From contig NZ_JAGFBU010000007.1 in the NCBI RefSeq assembly GCF_017948675.1, positions 1 to 64,000 of the forward strand: a stretch of 64,000 bases of DNA, given 5' to 3'. This document shows, one piece after another, positions 25,681 to 34,963 of this stretch. The notes beneath the pieces are model-generated. The model was not told the DNA's origin, searched no databases, and saw only the letters and a program-made list of their open reading frames with translations. The first letter of the stretch is position 1. Every line of letters begins with the position of its first letter. Origin of the DNA: Flavobacterium flabelliforme (GTDB lineage Bacteria > Bacteroidota > Bacteroidia > Flavobacteriales > Flavobacteriaceae). The translations under genes and the position numbers were made by a program.

Positions 25681-26304
25681 TTATGTTTGTATAAAATTTT
25701 CAAGAATCTTTTTAGTTGTTTCAAAATCTTGATGAAGAATCGTATTCATTCCAAGTTTTTTAGCTGCATTCACTAGCATTGGTCGGTCATCAAAATAAAG
25801 ACATTCATTAGGGGCAACTTGAGCAATTTCCATGGCTCTAATAAAAATTCGTGGATCTGGTTTTCTCATTTTTAAGTAACAAGAGGAAAAAAATCCATCA
25901 AAAAGTTCCCTTAAATGAAAAGTTTCAATACGAAAATCATTTAGTTCCCTACTTTCATTACTCAGAGCAAATACGGGCAATACCGTGTGTTGTTTCCAAA
26001 TTTTCAACCATTCTAAAAGCTGCGGCAACTCTTGTGATTGGGCATACATAAATGCTATAAATTCATCTTTTAAGAAATCCCTATCGGTATGAAATAAAAC
26101 CGTGTCTAAATACTCATCAAGCGAAATACTGCCAATTTCAAAAACATTATAGATAAAATTATGCAGAATTTCCATTTCTTGATAATCAAAATCAAAAACT
26201 TGTGCTGCTTTTTGGCGTGATTCATGTCCCCAACCATTAGTTAGTAATACGCCACCAATATCCATAAAGATCACTTTTATTTTCTTTGGATCAAAATCGT
26301 TCAT
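25681..26304 (-). CDS. HAD-superfamily hydrolase within the pentose phosphate operon
   Basis: A 207-residue HAD subfamily IA protein. Motif I is FMDIGGVLL, in which the usual second Asp is Gly, as in the YihX-like group; motif II is FALSNES, motif III lies at MRKPDPRIF, and motif IV is YFDDRPMLV. The YihX relatives dephosphorylate sugar phosphates such as glucose 1-phosphate, so a housekeeping phosphatase for a pathway intermediate is plausible here. It is packed tightly between transaldolase (4-bp gap) and gnd (7-bp gap). Substrate unproven. Confidence 0.8.
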   Translation of the reverse strand: MNDFDPKKIKVIFMDIGGVLLTNGWGHESRQKAAQVFDFDYQEMEILHNFIYNVFEIGSISLDEYLDTVLFHTDRDFLKDEFIAFMYAQSQELPQLLEWLKIWKQHTVLPVFALSNESRELNDFRIETFHLRELFDGFFSSCYLKMRKPDPRIFIRAMEIAQVAPNECLYFDDRPMLVNAAKKLGMNTILHQDFETTKKILENFIQT

Positions 26305-26308
26305 AGAT

Positions 26309-27400
26309 TTATTTAATTTTACGTTTTTGATTATCGATACTTTTGATCAATTTTTCATAAGCTTGATTGAATTTCTCAATACCTTCCGCTTCTAGTTTTT
26401 CCGTAATAGTATCGATATTGATGTCTTTATTTTTCAACTCTTCCATAATTGCGTCCGCTTCTTCAATATTTTGAATCAAAGTTTCCGCTGCCTTTCCGTG
26501 ATCTCTAAAAGCATCAATAGTCTCCATAGGAAGCGTGTTTATAGTATCTTTTCCAATCAAATTTTCTACGTATAAAACATCGCTAAAAGCAGGATCCTTC
26601 GTGCTAGTACTTGCAAAAAGAATGCGTTGACTAGCTGCTCCTTTTGCTTGCAAAGCTTTAAATCGATCACTCAAAATCATATTAAGATATAGTTGATAAG
26701 CTTTTTTGGCGGAGGCAATTGCTACTTTTCCTTTCCGTTTTTCTAATCCTTTTTCCTCTAGTAAAGGATCTACCATCACATCAATTCGACTCAAAAAGAA
26801 ACTCGCAACCGAAGCAATTCCTTCAATCGAATTCCCTTCTTTAAGTCGATCTTCTAACCCGCCCATAAAGGCTTCAGTAATTTCTATATAACGAGGAATA
26901 CCAAAAAGCAATGTGACATTAATATTAATTCCTTCGCGCAAACATTCCCGTATTGCAGGCAATCCTTGTTTTGTTCCTGGTATTTTTATCATTACATTTT
27001 TACGATTAACTTTTTTCCAAAGTTCACGCGCTTGCGTAATCGTACCATCCGTATCTAAAGCCAAATAAGGCGATACTTCTAGACTTACATAACCATCTTT
27101 GCCTGCCGTTTTATCATAAACAGGTTTAAAAAGATCTGCTGCCCTTTGAATATCTGCAATTGCCATGTCAAAGAATATAACCGAATTGTCATTTTCCCTT
27201 TTTGAAATTTCAGTAATATCTTCATCGTAATCCGAACTGCCACTAATAGCTTTTTCAAAAATAGAGGGATTGGAGGTAAGTCCGCGTAAATCGTCAGTGT
27301 CAATTAGGCTTTTTAGTTTGCCTGAGTTCATAATTTCACGATCAAGTAAATCCAGCCAGATGCTCTGATCAAGATTTCGTATTTCATTTAATGGATTCAT
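26309..27400 (-). CDS. tal: Transaldolase
   Basis: A 363-residue transaldolase of the long bacterial type (as in actinobacteria and cyanobacteria), non-oxidative branch. The N-terminus SIWLDLLDREIMNSG KLKSLI with GLTSNPSIFEKAI is diagnostic. The Schiff-base Lys lies in NVMIKIPGTKQGLPAI. INVTLLFGIPRYIEITEAF and LFASTSTKDPAF follow. Full length, 4 bp before the HAD gene. A 207-bp gap with a hairpin repeat separates it from rpiB upstream. Confidence 0.94.
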   Translation of the reverse strand: MNPLNEIRNLDQSIWLDLLDREIMNSGKLKSLIDTDDLRGLTSNPSIFEKAISGSSDYDEDITEISKRENDNSVIFFDMAIADIQRAADLFKPVYDKTAGKDGYVSLEVSPYLALDTDGTITQARELWKKVNRKNVMIKIPGTKQGLPAIRECLREGININVTLLFGIPRYIEITEAFMGGLEDRLKEGNSIEGIASVASFFLSRIDVMVDPLLEEKGLEKRKGKVAIASAKKAYQLYLNMILSDRFKALQAKGAASQRILFASTSTKDPAFSDVLYVENLIGKDTINTLPMETIDAFRDHGKAAETLIQNIEEADAIMEELKNKDINIDTITEKLEAEGIEKFNQAYEKLIKSIDNQKRKIK

Positions 27401-27468
27401 TTTTTTATTTTTTAAATTATATTTTAAAAATAGAATGCAATATATAGTAGTTCTACTAGCTATTAGAA

Positions 27469-27552
27469 GCTATTTCCCGCTATCCGCTACAATCTTTAAC
27501 TACCGTTGCAAAAGCAACTTTAGTGAAAGGATTTTCACTACTATCGGGGCTA
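27469..27552. repeat. Hairpin repeat element between rpiB and tal
   Basis: An imperfect outer stem (TTTCCCGCTATCCGCTACAA against GTGAAAATCC and TAGCCCCGATAGTA read on the other strand) encloses an exact inner hairpin GTTGCaaaaGCAAC at 27505-27518. From memory, intergenic elements with CCCGCTATCCGCT and GCTATCGGG ends recur in Flavobacterium genomes, so this is probably one copy of a dispersed REP-like family. Only one copy is in this window. Confidence 0.55.
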
Positions 27553-27607
27553 AAAAAATAGGATTTCTTAAACATGATTATGTATCATGGTCCAGCTATT
27601 TGGCTAA

Positions 27608-28066
27608 TTATCTTTCTAGTTTTTCAATTTCATGCAGTCGCCTTAAGTGCCGTTCTGCGCCAATAAATTTTGCTTGCAAAAAAGCTAGAATCAATTCTTT
27701 TGCAATTTCATATCCAGTAACACGACCACCTAGACAAATCAAATTCATATCGTCATCTTCTACCCCTTGATGCGCTGAAAAATAATCTCCAATTAAGGCA
27801 GCTCTTACACCAGAAACTTTGTTCGTAGCAATACATGCACCAACTCCGCTTCCACAAATTGCAATACCTCTAAAAACGGCTCCATTGGCAACAGCTTTTG
27901 CAAGCGGAATAACATAATCGGGATAATCATCGGACGTATTTAATTGTTTCGCCCCAAAATCTTTCACTTCAAATTGTTGCTCGTTTAAAAAAGATACAAT
28001 CTTTTGTTTGAGTTCAAATCCACCATGATCTGATGCTATTCCGATTATTTTTTTTTTTGAAGTCAT
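27608..28066 (-). CDS. rpiB: Ribose-5-phosphate isomerase B
   Basis: A 152-residue RpiB/LacAB family enzyme interconverting ribulose 5-phosphate and ribose 5-phosphate. GIASDHGGFELKQKI at the start, DYPDYVIPLA, and AICGSGVGACIATNKVSGVRAAL (with the active-site Cys of the RpiB class) are seen, followed by DDDMNLICLGGRVTGYEIA. The length is normal. It lies between the small gene at 28191 and transaldolase. Confidence 0.94.
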   Translation of the reverse strand: MTSKKKIIGIASDHGGFELKQKIVSFLNEQQFEVKDFGAKQLNTSDDYPDYVIPLAKAVANGAVFRGIAICGSGVGACIATNKVSGVRAALIGDYFSAHQGVEDDDMNLICLGGRVTGYEIAKELILAFLQAKFIGAERHLRRLHEIEKLER

Positions 28067-28190
28067 TTTTCTGGGTGCTTTTATTGTCTTTTATTTATTT
28101 GAGACCAACTAATTTTAAAAACAATCATCAAATCTCTATTTTGAAGTCATTAAAAATTTATTTTAGTTTTTTTTTTAAAATCATTACGTT

Positions 28191-28343
28191 TCATTTTTTT
28201 TTAGGATTTTCTAAAGGCTGAGGATCCATCCGAAGGTTCTCACTTCTTTGTTCCTCATATTCCTGCGGAAAGTTATCATTGCCAATTTCTTTTTCTACTG
28301 GTTGATTTTTTTTATCTTTTTTGTCTTTAGGATTACTTTCCAT
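28191..28343 (-). CDS. Small hydrophilic protein, 50 residues, unknown
   Basis: An ATG at 28343 opens 50 codons to a TGA at 28191. The product is very polar: MESNPKDKKDKKNQPVEKEI, then GNDNFPQEYEEQRSENLRMD and PQPLENPKKK. It has no hydrophobic segment and should be disordered. It fills the gap between transketolase (51 bp upstream) and rpiB, on the same strand, with an A-rich leader. The balanced codon content in an AT-rich gap supports a real gene; I know no family for it. Confidence 0.55.
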   Translation of the reverse strand: MESNPKDKKDKKNQPVEKEIGNDNFPQEYEEQRSENLRMDPQPLENPKKK

Positions 28344-28394
28344 GTTCTGATGTTTAAATAATTATACCCTTTATTATTCCTTATATTTAATAAA

Positions 28395-30395
28395 TTATAA
28401 TAGCAACGCTTTTGCTTGTTTTACTACATTTTCTATTGTAAAACCGTACTCTTTCATTACTTGTTCCCCAGGTGCACTTTCGCCAAATTTGTCAATACCA
28501 ATTACTGCACCATCATCAGTTGTATATTTCATCCATCCAATAGAGGAACCTGCTTCTACTGCTAATCTTTTTCTAATTCCTTTTGGCAAAACTGTTTCGC
28601 GATAAGCAGCCTCTTGTTTATCAAACAGATTCCAACTTGGCATACTTACCACACGAGCTTGAATATTATTTTTCTCTAATTCTTTTTGTGCTGCTATGAT
28701 CAATTGAACTTCTGATCCACTAGCAATTAAAATTATATCCGGCTTACCCTTACAATCTGACAGTATGTAGGCACCTTTCTCCAAATTTTTGGCACTCGCA
28801 TATTTTTTCTGATCGATAATTGGAATGCCTTGACGGGTGAGCACAATTGCAACTGGTCCCTCTTTGTGTTCAATCGCCACACGCCATGCTTGCGCAGATT
28901 CATTAGCGTCTGCAGGACGAATTACAGTCATATTCGGAATAGTTCGTAAACCTATCAATTGCTCAACAGGCTGGTGCGTAGTTCCATCTTCTCCCAATGC
29001 AATACTGTCGTGGGTAAAAACTAGGATAGATCGAATTTTCATAATGGCTGCTAATCGAATTGGAGGTCGCATATAATCAGAAAAAATTAAAAAGGTAGCA
29101 CCATACGGAATTAAATAATTGCTAAGTGCCATTCCGTTGAGAATTGATCCCATAGCATGCTCACGGATTCCAAAATGGAAATTTCGACCATCGCGATGTT
29201 CTACTGAAAAGGATTTAAATGAATCAAGATTCGTATCTGTTGAAGGAGAAAGATCGGCAGATCCTCCAATTAATTGAGGAAAAAATGCAGCGATAGCATT
29301 TAATGTTTTACCAGAAGCTTTTCGTGTAGCCAATTCTTTGCCAGCTTCAAAAACGGGAAGATTTTTCTCCCAACCCTCAGGCAATTTCCCAGAACTAATA
29401 GCTTCATATTCCTTAGCTAAATCGGGATGACGTTGTTTATATATTTTATATAATTCATTCCAATCGTCTTCATTCTTAGCTGATTTTTTCCCAGCTTTTC
29501 GATAAAATTCTAAAACATCTTCTGGAATTACGAAATTTTTGTCGGGGTCAAAACCGAAGTTTTCTTTTACTAAACGAACTTCATCTTCCCCCAAAGGAGA
29601 GCCATGTGCGGCAGACGTATTTTGTTTATTGGGACTTCCATAACCAATATAACTGCGGATTTTTATTAATGAAGGTCGATTAGTTTGGTTTTGGGCATTT
29701 TTAATTGCTTCGGAAACAGCTTTTAGATCATTAATGTCTGGGAGGTTTTGAACATGCCAACCATAGGCTTCAAATCTTTTGGAGACATCCTCATCAAAAG
29801 CCAAATCAGTATTTCCTTCTATTGTAATGTGATTGCTATCATAGAAATAAATTACATTTCCCAATCCGAGATGCCCTGCTATAGAAGCTGCTTCTGCAGT
29901 AACACCTTCCATTAAATCGCCATCGCTACAAATCGCATAAATTTTGTAATCAAAAATGTTAAAGTCTGGTTGATTGTATCGAGCTGCCATATATTTTTCG
30001 GCAATCGCCATTCCAATACCATTTGCAAAACCCTGACCTAGTGGCCCAGTTGTCACTTCTATTCCTGGAGTCAAACCATATTCTGGATGACCAGCGGTTA
30101 TACTGTGAAGCTGTCTGAAATTTTTAATATCATTCAACGTTATTTCATATCCTGTTAGATGCAAATAACTGTATTGCAACATACAAGCATGTCCGCATGA
30201 AAGCACAAAACGATCTCTATTGACCCAATTCGGATTTTTAGGATTGTATCGCATCACTTCAGACCATAAAATATGACCTAATGGAGAAAGCGCCATTGGA
30301 GTTCCTGGATGCCCTGAATTTGCTTTTTGTACCGCATCTGCTGCTAAAACTCTTACGGTGTCAATACATTTCTGATTTAAATTATCTGATTCCAT
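28395..30395 (-). CDS. tkt: Transketolase
   Basis: A 666-residue full-length thiamine-diphosphate transketolase. Seen in order: LAADAVQKANSGHPGTPMAL, TTGPLGQGFANGIGMAIAEK, the TPP motif SDGDLMEGVTAEAASIAGHL, the central pyrimidine domain FGIREHAMGSILNGMAL and FTHDSIALGEDGTTHQPVEQ, and the C-terminal domain with AVEAGSSIGWMKY. It lies downstream of the aldolase gene by 56 bp and provides the two-carbon transfers of the non-oxidative branch. Confidence 0.96.
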   Translation of the reverse strand: MESDNLNQKCIDTVRVLAADAVQKANSGHPGTPMALSPLGHILWSEVMRYNPKNPNWVNRDRFVLSCGHACMLQYSYLHLTGYEITLNDIKNFRQLHSITAGHPEYGLTPGIEVTTGPLGQGFANGIGMAIAEKYMAARYNQPDFNIFDYKIYAICSDGDLMEGVTAEAASIAGHLGLGNVIYFYDSNHITIEGNTDLAFDEDVSKRFEAYGWHVQNLPDINDLKAVSEAIKNAQNQTNRPSLIKIRSYIGYGSPNKQNTSAAHGSPLGEDEVRLVKENFGFDPDKNFVIPEDVLEFYRKAGKKSAKNEDDWNELYKIYKQRHPDLAKEYEAISSGKLPEGWEKNLPVFEAGKELATRKASGKTLNAIAAFFPQLIGGSADLSPSTDTNLDSFKSFSVEHRDGRNFHFGIREHAMGSILNGMALSNYLIPYGATFLIFSDYMRPPIRLAAIMKIRSILVFTHDSIALGEDGTTHQPVEQLIGLRTIPNMTVIRPADANESAQAWRVAIEHKEGPVAIVLTRQGIPIIDQKKYASAKNLEKGAYILSDCKGKPDIILIASGSEVQLIIAAQKELEKNNIQARVVSMPSWNLFDKQEAAYRETVLPKGIRKRLAVEAGSSIGWMKYTTDDGAVIGIDKFGESAPGEQVMKEYGFTIENVVKQAKALLL

Positions 30396-30451
30396 ATTTT
30401 ATAATTCTTCTAACTTTTATAATTGAACTATTCTTGGAGCAATTACCCATA

Positions 30452-31477
30452 CTAATTACTTTTTTCCATTTCCGGTTTATAAGTTCCAAGATGTGCTGCG
30501 GATGCAATTTTGGCACGGCGATAGAGTAGTTTTTGAGCTTCGGCTACATTATCTTCATTCCCTTTCCAAGCTTCTAATGCTGGTTGTTGAATGGCTCTTG
30601 CAAAAGAAAAAGAGATTTTCCAAGGAAGATGATTCTTAAAATTTTTATTAATTGCATTGAGATGCGCGGCGGCTTTTTCAGGAGATTGACCACCAGATAA
30701 AAATGCAATGGCTGGAACCGAAGCTGGAACTGCAGAAAGAAAACACTTTACTGTTGCTTGAGCGACTTCATCTACTGTGTTTTGATGTTTGTTCTCTGTT
30801 CCAGCTACGATCATATTGGGCTTTAAAATAATACCTTCTAAGTTGACTTTAAAGAGATAAAGATGATAAAAAAGTGATTTTAAAACCTTTTCTGTAACCT
30901 CATAACATTCTTGAATAGAATGATTCCCATCCATCAAAACCTCTGGTTCTACAATAGGTACAATTCCTTCTTGCTGGCATATTGCAGCATAGCGTGCTAA
31001 ATCTTGCACATTAGCATAGATACAAGCATCTGTTGGAATTCCGTCACCTATTGTTATTATGGCGCGCCATTTTGCAAAACGAATACCCATTCCTTTATAG
31101 GATATTAAACGTTGTTGTAAACCGTCTAACCCTTCGGTAATTTTTTCATTTTCAAATCCTGCTAAAAGTTTTGTTCCTTGATCTACTTTTACTCCAGCTA
31201 TAATCCCTGATTTTAATAGTGCCGTTGCCATCGGTTCACCATCATCCGTTTGTTGCTGCAGGGTTTCTTCATACAAAATAGCACCACCAATACTATCGAT
31301 TAGTCCTTCAGTTTTAATAATAAGCTGGCGGAATTTACGTCGCATTTCTGGTGTTTGTGGAATTCCGTTCGCCTCAAAACGTTTGTCGCAGGTTGGTGTA
31401 CTTTCGTCCATGGCAAGAATACCTTTTCCATTACTAAAAAGTTCTTCAATTGTATCTTTTAAGAGTTGTATTTCCAT
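30452..31477 (-). CDS. Class I fructose-bisphosphate aldolase
   Basis: A 341-residue aldolase of the classical, animal/plant-like class I family (PF00274). Visible are GILAMDESTPTCDKRF, the substrate-binding GIRFAKWRAII, PIVEPEVLMDG, and the Schiff-base segment LEGIILKPNM. LSGGQSPEKAAAHLNAI is typical of the C-terminal barrel. It is the first gene of the - strand pentose phosphate operon. It cleaves fructose 1,6-bisphosphate and often also sedoheptulose 1,7-bisphosphate, which may explain its place here (inference). Confidence 0.93.
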   Translation of the reverse strand: MEIQLLKDTIEELFSNGKGILAMDESTPTCDKRFEANGIPQTPEMRRKFRQLIIKTEGLIDSIGGAILYEETLQQQTDDGEPMATALLKSGIIAGVKVDQGTKLLAGFENEKITEGLDGLQQRLISYKGMGIRFAKWRAIITIGDGIPTDACIYANVQDLARYAAICQQEGIVPIVEPEVLMDGNHSIQECYEVTEKVLKSLFYHLYLFKVNLEGIILKPNMIVAGTENKHQNTVDEVAQATVKCFLSAVPASVPAIAFLSGGQSPEKAAAHLNAINKNFKNHLPWKISFSFARAIQQPALEAWKGNEDNVAEAQKLLYRRAKIASAAHLGTYKPEMEKSN

Positions 31478-32826
31478 ATGTTCTCTATTTTAAAAAAGTA
31501 ATTCGGAAAATGAAATTAGTATTTTGTAAATAATTGATAAGTAAACTAATTGTTGTTTCGAAATAAAAATTCGCTTTGTTGATGAACGCGTGTTGATGAC
31601 ACATAAAAAAATAGTGTCGAGATACTTCCTGATTGAGAAAGTAGCAAAAGTGTATTTAAAGTAGGAACTTCAAATTATTTTTTAAAACAAAGCTTTCATT
31701 TTTTCCATTTTTGTTTTTAGATTTTAATATAAATCGCAAAAACAAAATCCCAAATATTAGGTTGTAGTAAGGTACTCATATTCAATGAGGTAAAATTATA
31801 AAAATATCATAAAATTCTATTTTTATGAGAAAGAACAAATCTAGAAACTAAAATAGAAACTAAAAAATTAGTATATTGAATGAACTATTTATTATAAAAA
31901 AAAGAGGATTTATAAAGTTGCAATCACTTAAAATTTAAATTTATCTATAGTTTATTTGTGATTTTCTGATTTAAAGATACTACTTCAAGCTAATGAGATT
32001 TTTGACATTCTGTAGGTTTACACCATACTCAATTTCTATCTGAACTTTAGAACCACATTTGTCAATTATATTACAAACTGCTTCTATTTCATTATAAGTA
32101 TATTTTTTGAGATCCAAAATCGCGATCTAATAACATGACAAGCCCTTGTTCAATTTTCTTAATAATAAATTCGGGCTTATATCAGATTAATCGCTCTTAT
32201 TATTAAGAAAATAAGATTAAATTTTGAACTAAAAACAAGCTTTTTTTATGTAGATTTCATTCTTTAATTTAAGAAGCAAATACAATAAAGCTAAAAAATT
32301 GAGTTTATTAAAGTATATATAAAGAGGTTGCATTAGTGCTAAAATTGTATTTGTTTTGGCACAAATTAGTAGCCTGCGATCTACCTAAAGTTGTTTATGT
32401 TCCCTTTTTGAAAAAATTGAATTAATAAAATGATACCTATTTTAAGACTTTATCACCTTTCCATTACAAACAAAGACTGTAAAAAAGCAAAAAAAATCTA
32501 AAGCAAAATATTAGGATTCTAAATTGATTAAGACAATTATAGACAGAATGAAAATCTTATAAATTTTATTTATCGCTGAACTGAATTTATTTGATTGAAC
32601 TTTTTTAATTTCCAATTATATACGAACCACAAACAAGATCAAAAGCATCGGTTTTGTTATTAATAGCTTTTGAAGTTTGAATATTGAAAAGTGTATTCAT
32701 ATTTTAATCAATGCTCTTATAAAACACAATATATCAATATGGTTGAATTCAATAAAATAAAAAAATTTCAAAATTTAGTGCTATAAAATTCTAACAATCA
32801 CAAATTAATCTCTAACAAGAAAAAAA
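31478..32826. other. 1.35-kb gene-poor region with decayed fragments
   Basis: No credible full gene was seen. On the - strand, 31980-32117 reads 45 codons without stop (containing KYTYNEIEAVCNIIDKCGSK) with no ATG. At 32605-32700 an ATG opens 31 codons (MNTLFNIQTSKAINNKTDAF). Both look like remnants of lost genes rather than real ones. An exact 15-bp inverted repeat, TTTTCTTAATAATAA at 32154-32168 with its complement at 32197-32211, lies between them. The divergent promoters for the aldolase operon and the GlcG-like gene must also be in here. Confidence 0.5.
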
Positions 32827-33294
32827 ATGAAAAAGAGAGCGACTCTAATTTTAATACTATTTATCACAATAATGACAAACGCACAAGAAAAATTAATTCA
32901 AGAACCAATACTTACTGGAGAAATGGCATTTAAAATAGTGCAAAAATCTATAACACAAGCAGAAAAAGACGGCCTGTATGTTACGATAACCGTCGTTGAT
33001 AAATCAGGACAAAGTTTAGCCGTTTCAAGACATCAGAATGCTGGAGTGCATACCATACGTGCTAGTTATAAGAAAGCATATACCGCTTGCTCTCAAAAAA
33101 GAGAAACGGCTGTAATTGCGAAAGGAATAAAAGACGGAACTATTCCAGAAGATATTCGTTTTCTAGATGAGAATATATTAATTATGGATGGCGGAATTCC
33201 TATTTATATTAATGGTAAAGTCGTGGGTGGTATAGGTGTTGGCGGAGCTCATGGTTCCGAGGATGTACGTATTGCAAAAGCAGGTCTATTATAG
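32827..33294 (+). CDS. Exported GlcG/HbpS-like protein
   Basis: A 155-residue protein with a signal peptide ([20 protein letters not shown]) and a GlcG/HbpS domain: [40 protein letters not shown], and the glycine-rich [22 protein letters not shown]. Family members bind haem or cofactors or have no known activity. The exported form is common in Bacteroidota. It stands alone after the gene-poor region and ends in TAG. Confidence 0.85.
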   Translation: MKKRATLILILFITIMTNAQEKLIQEPILTGEMAFKIVQKSITQAEKDGLYVTITVVDKSGQSLAVSRHQNAGVHTIRASYKKAYTACSQKRETAVIAKGIKDGTIPEDIRFLDENILIMDGGIPIYINGKVVGGIGVGGAHGSEDVRIAKAGLL

Positions 33295-33452
33295 CCTTAG
33301 AAAAAAAATTTAGAGTTTTAAACTTAGTCACTACTTAAGGAAATATTTGCATAATTTGTTACTTTAGGTTTTTCCTATAATAGTAAAATAATTTAAATTA
33401 AAAATTTTGTTTAATATTTTGTTAAAAAGATGAAACAAAATAATTAAAACAC

Positions 33453-33460
33453 TATATTTG
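33453..33460 (+). promoter_or_regulatory. Putative -7 promoter box for the fasciclin gene
   Basis: TATATTTG matches the flavobacterial TAnnTTTG element and lies 37 bp before the start codon. No TTG was found at the usual 17-19 bp upstream, so the call rests on one box. Confidence 0.4.
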
Positions 33461-33496
33461 AGTATCTTAATTTATTATAATTTAAATATAACAACT

Positions 33497-34081
33497 ATGA
33501 AATTAGTAAAAACAATTAGTGCATTATTATTAGTAGGAGTAGTAACTACTTCATGTGGCGAGAAAAAAACAGCAGATTCGACCGAAATGGCAGATACAAC
33601 TGCAGTAGCAATGGATACAACTGTGGTAGCAGAAGTACCTACTATTGTGGGAGTGGCATCAGAAAACCCAGATTTCTCTACACTTGTAACAGCTGTCAAA
33701 GCAGCAGGTTTAGCCGAAACATTAAGCGGACAAGGTCCTTTTACTGTATTTGCACCCAATAATGCTGCATTTGCAAAACTTCCTGCTGGGACTGTAGATG
33801 GTTTATTAAAACCCGAAAATTTAGAAAAATTAAAATCAATCTTGACGTACCATGTAGTTGCAGGAAAATTTGATGCAGCAACTGTGACTGATGCGATTAA
33901 CAAAAACAAAGGGAAATACACTGTGACCACAGTTCAAGGTGACAAAATTGTTTTAAGTTTAAAAGATGGAAAAGTAATGTTGGAAGACACAAATGGAGGA
34001 ATGGCAACAGTTATTTTAGCGGATGTAGCTGCTTCAAACGGAGTAATACACGCAATTGATACGGTGATTATGCCAAAATAA
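33497..34081 (+). CDS. Fasciclin-domain lipoprotein
   Basis: A 194-residue lipoprotein. I start at ATG 33497 ([20 protein letters not shown]) because it gives a proper signal and lipobox with Cys20; a longer frame from 33458 does not. A Thr/Ala/Val-rich linker (residues 25-52) leads to one FAS1 domain with the H1 and H2-like motifs [17 protein letters not shown] and [24 protein letters not shown]. Such proteins act in cell-surface adhesion or matrix. Monocistronic, with a strong terminator following. Confidence 0.93.
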   Translation: MKLVKTISALLLVGVVTTSCGEKKTADSTEMADTTAVAMDTTVVAEVPTIVGVASENPDFSTLVTAVKAAGLAETLSGQGPFTVFAPNNAAFAKLPAGTVDGLLKPENLEKLKSILTYHVVAGKFDAATVTDAINKNKGKYTVTTVQGDKIVLSLKDGKVMLEDTNGGMATVILADVAASNGVIHAIDTVIMPK

Positions 34082-34100
34082 ATTTATTTATTTTTATACA

Positions 34101-34137
34101 AAAAAACCGTTATACATTAATGTATAACGGTTTTTTT
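34101..34137. terminator. Terminator after the fasciclin gene
   Basis: Stem AAAAAACCGTTATACATT with its exact complement ending in seven T. It lies between converging genes and can serve both. Confidence 0.9.
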
Positions 34138-34221
34138 ATTGCAATTTTAATTCGCTTTTGCTAAAAATTAAATCAAGAATTTAATGATTAAAATCTTTGT
34201 AATATCTCTTCGCAGAAATTT

Positions 34222-34773
34222 TTAGGATACTGCTTCCTCTTCTTCTACAAACTCCATGTGATCTTCAATTTCTGCTACCACTTCTGGTTTTGAAGCTTTC
34301 AGCGCATTGAATTTTTCTAATTGCTCTAACTCCCCTTCTTCACCTGAAAAATAAGGAAAAACATCCATAATTGGTGATTCGGAGATTGCTGGAATGCTGT
34401 AATCGCCCATTGTCCCTTTCATAATACCTGTTGTATTATCAAAAGCTTCTTTTACGTCATTTGCTTGTACTAGTAAATACATATTTGTCTTACGTTCTTT
34501 TCCGCTTTCTTCATCATATGCTAATAACGACACTTTAGATTTAAACCATCGGTCTGCATTTTCAAAAGGGTGTATTTCTGCATAATTAGCCATTTTGATA
34601 TTCGTGATTTTAAACTCTTCACTAATATAAGCAGACATTTCTTCTGTAATTCTACTTTCAGCTTCAGTATAAGATAAAGCATCTACAAGATAGGGTTCCG
34701 TTGTAATTTTTTGGTTTCCCGTTTCGTCTGTTTTTCTATATTTTACTTTGCATTCATACCAAATTGTGCTCAT
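34222..34773 (-). CDS. DUF4494 domain protein
   Basis: A 183-residue cytoplasmic protein that matches the DUF4494 family of Bacteroidota: TIWYECKVKYRKTDETG at the start, LVDALSYTEAESRITEEM, and SKVSLLAYDEESGKERKTNM. The biochemical function is not known. It has an acidic C-terminal tail (VEEEEAVS). Converging with the fasciclin gene; not in an operon. Confidence 0.88.
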   Translation of the reverse strand: MSTIWYECKVKYRKTDETGNQKITTEPYLVDALSYTEAESRITEEMSAYISEEFKITNIKMANYAEIHPFENADRWFKSKVSLLAYDEESGKERKTNMYLLVQANDVKEAFDNTTGIMKGTMGDYSIPAISESPIMDVFPYFSGEEGELEQLEKFNALKASKPEVVAEIEDHMEFVEEEEAVS

Positions 34774-34902
34774 CTCTATTTATTTTTAAGGATGTCAAAG
34801 ATAGATTTTAATGCTGCAAAAAAGTAATTATCTAAAAATAGATATTCACAATTTTAAAAAAATAATTCTAAAATAACTATTTCTAAATCTAAATAGAAAG
34901 TA

Positions 34903-34940
34903 AAAAAAATAGCCTTTTCGTGACAAAAGGCTATTTTTTT
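34903..34940 (-). terminator. Terminator of the nitroreductase operon
   Basis: Stem AATAGCCTTTT / AAAAGGCTATT with a six-base loop and T/A runs on both sides, just after the stop of the nitroreductase gene. Confidence 0.85.
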
Positions 34941-34963
34941 ATTTTAATTAATTGTGAATGGAG

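Noticed and set aside
27435..27770. 111-residue + strand ORF over rpiB
   Set aside because: It covers the hairpin repeat and the antisense of rpiB; no protein-like pattern.
28837..29076. 79-residue + strand ORF inside transketolase
   Set aside because: Antisense shadow of a highly conserved gene.
32154..32211. Insertion sequence ends
   Set aside because: The inverted repeat arms are only 28 bp apart and enclose no gene, and no target duplication was seen.
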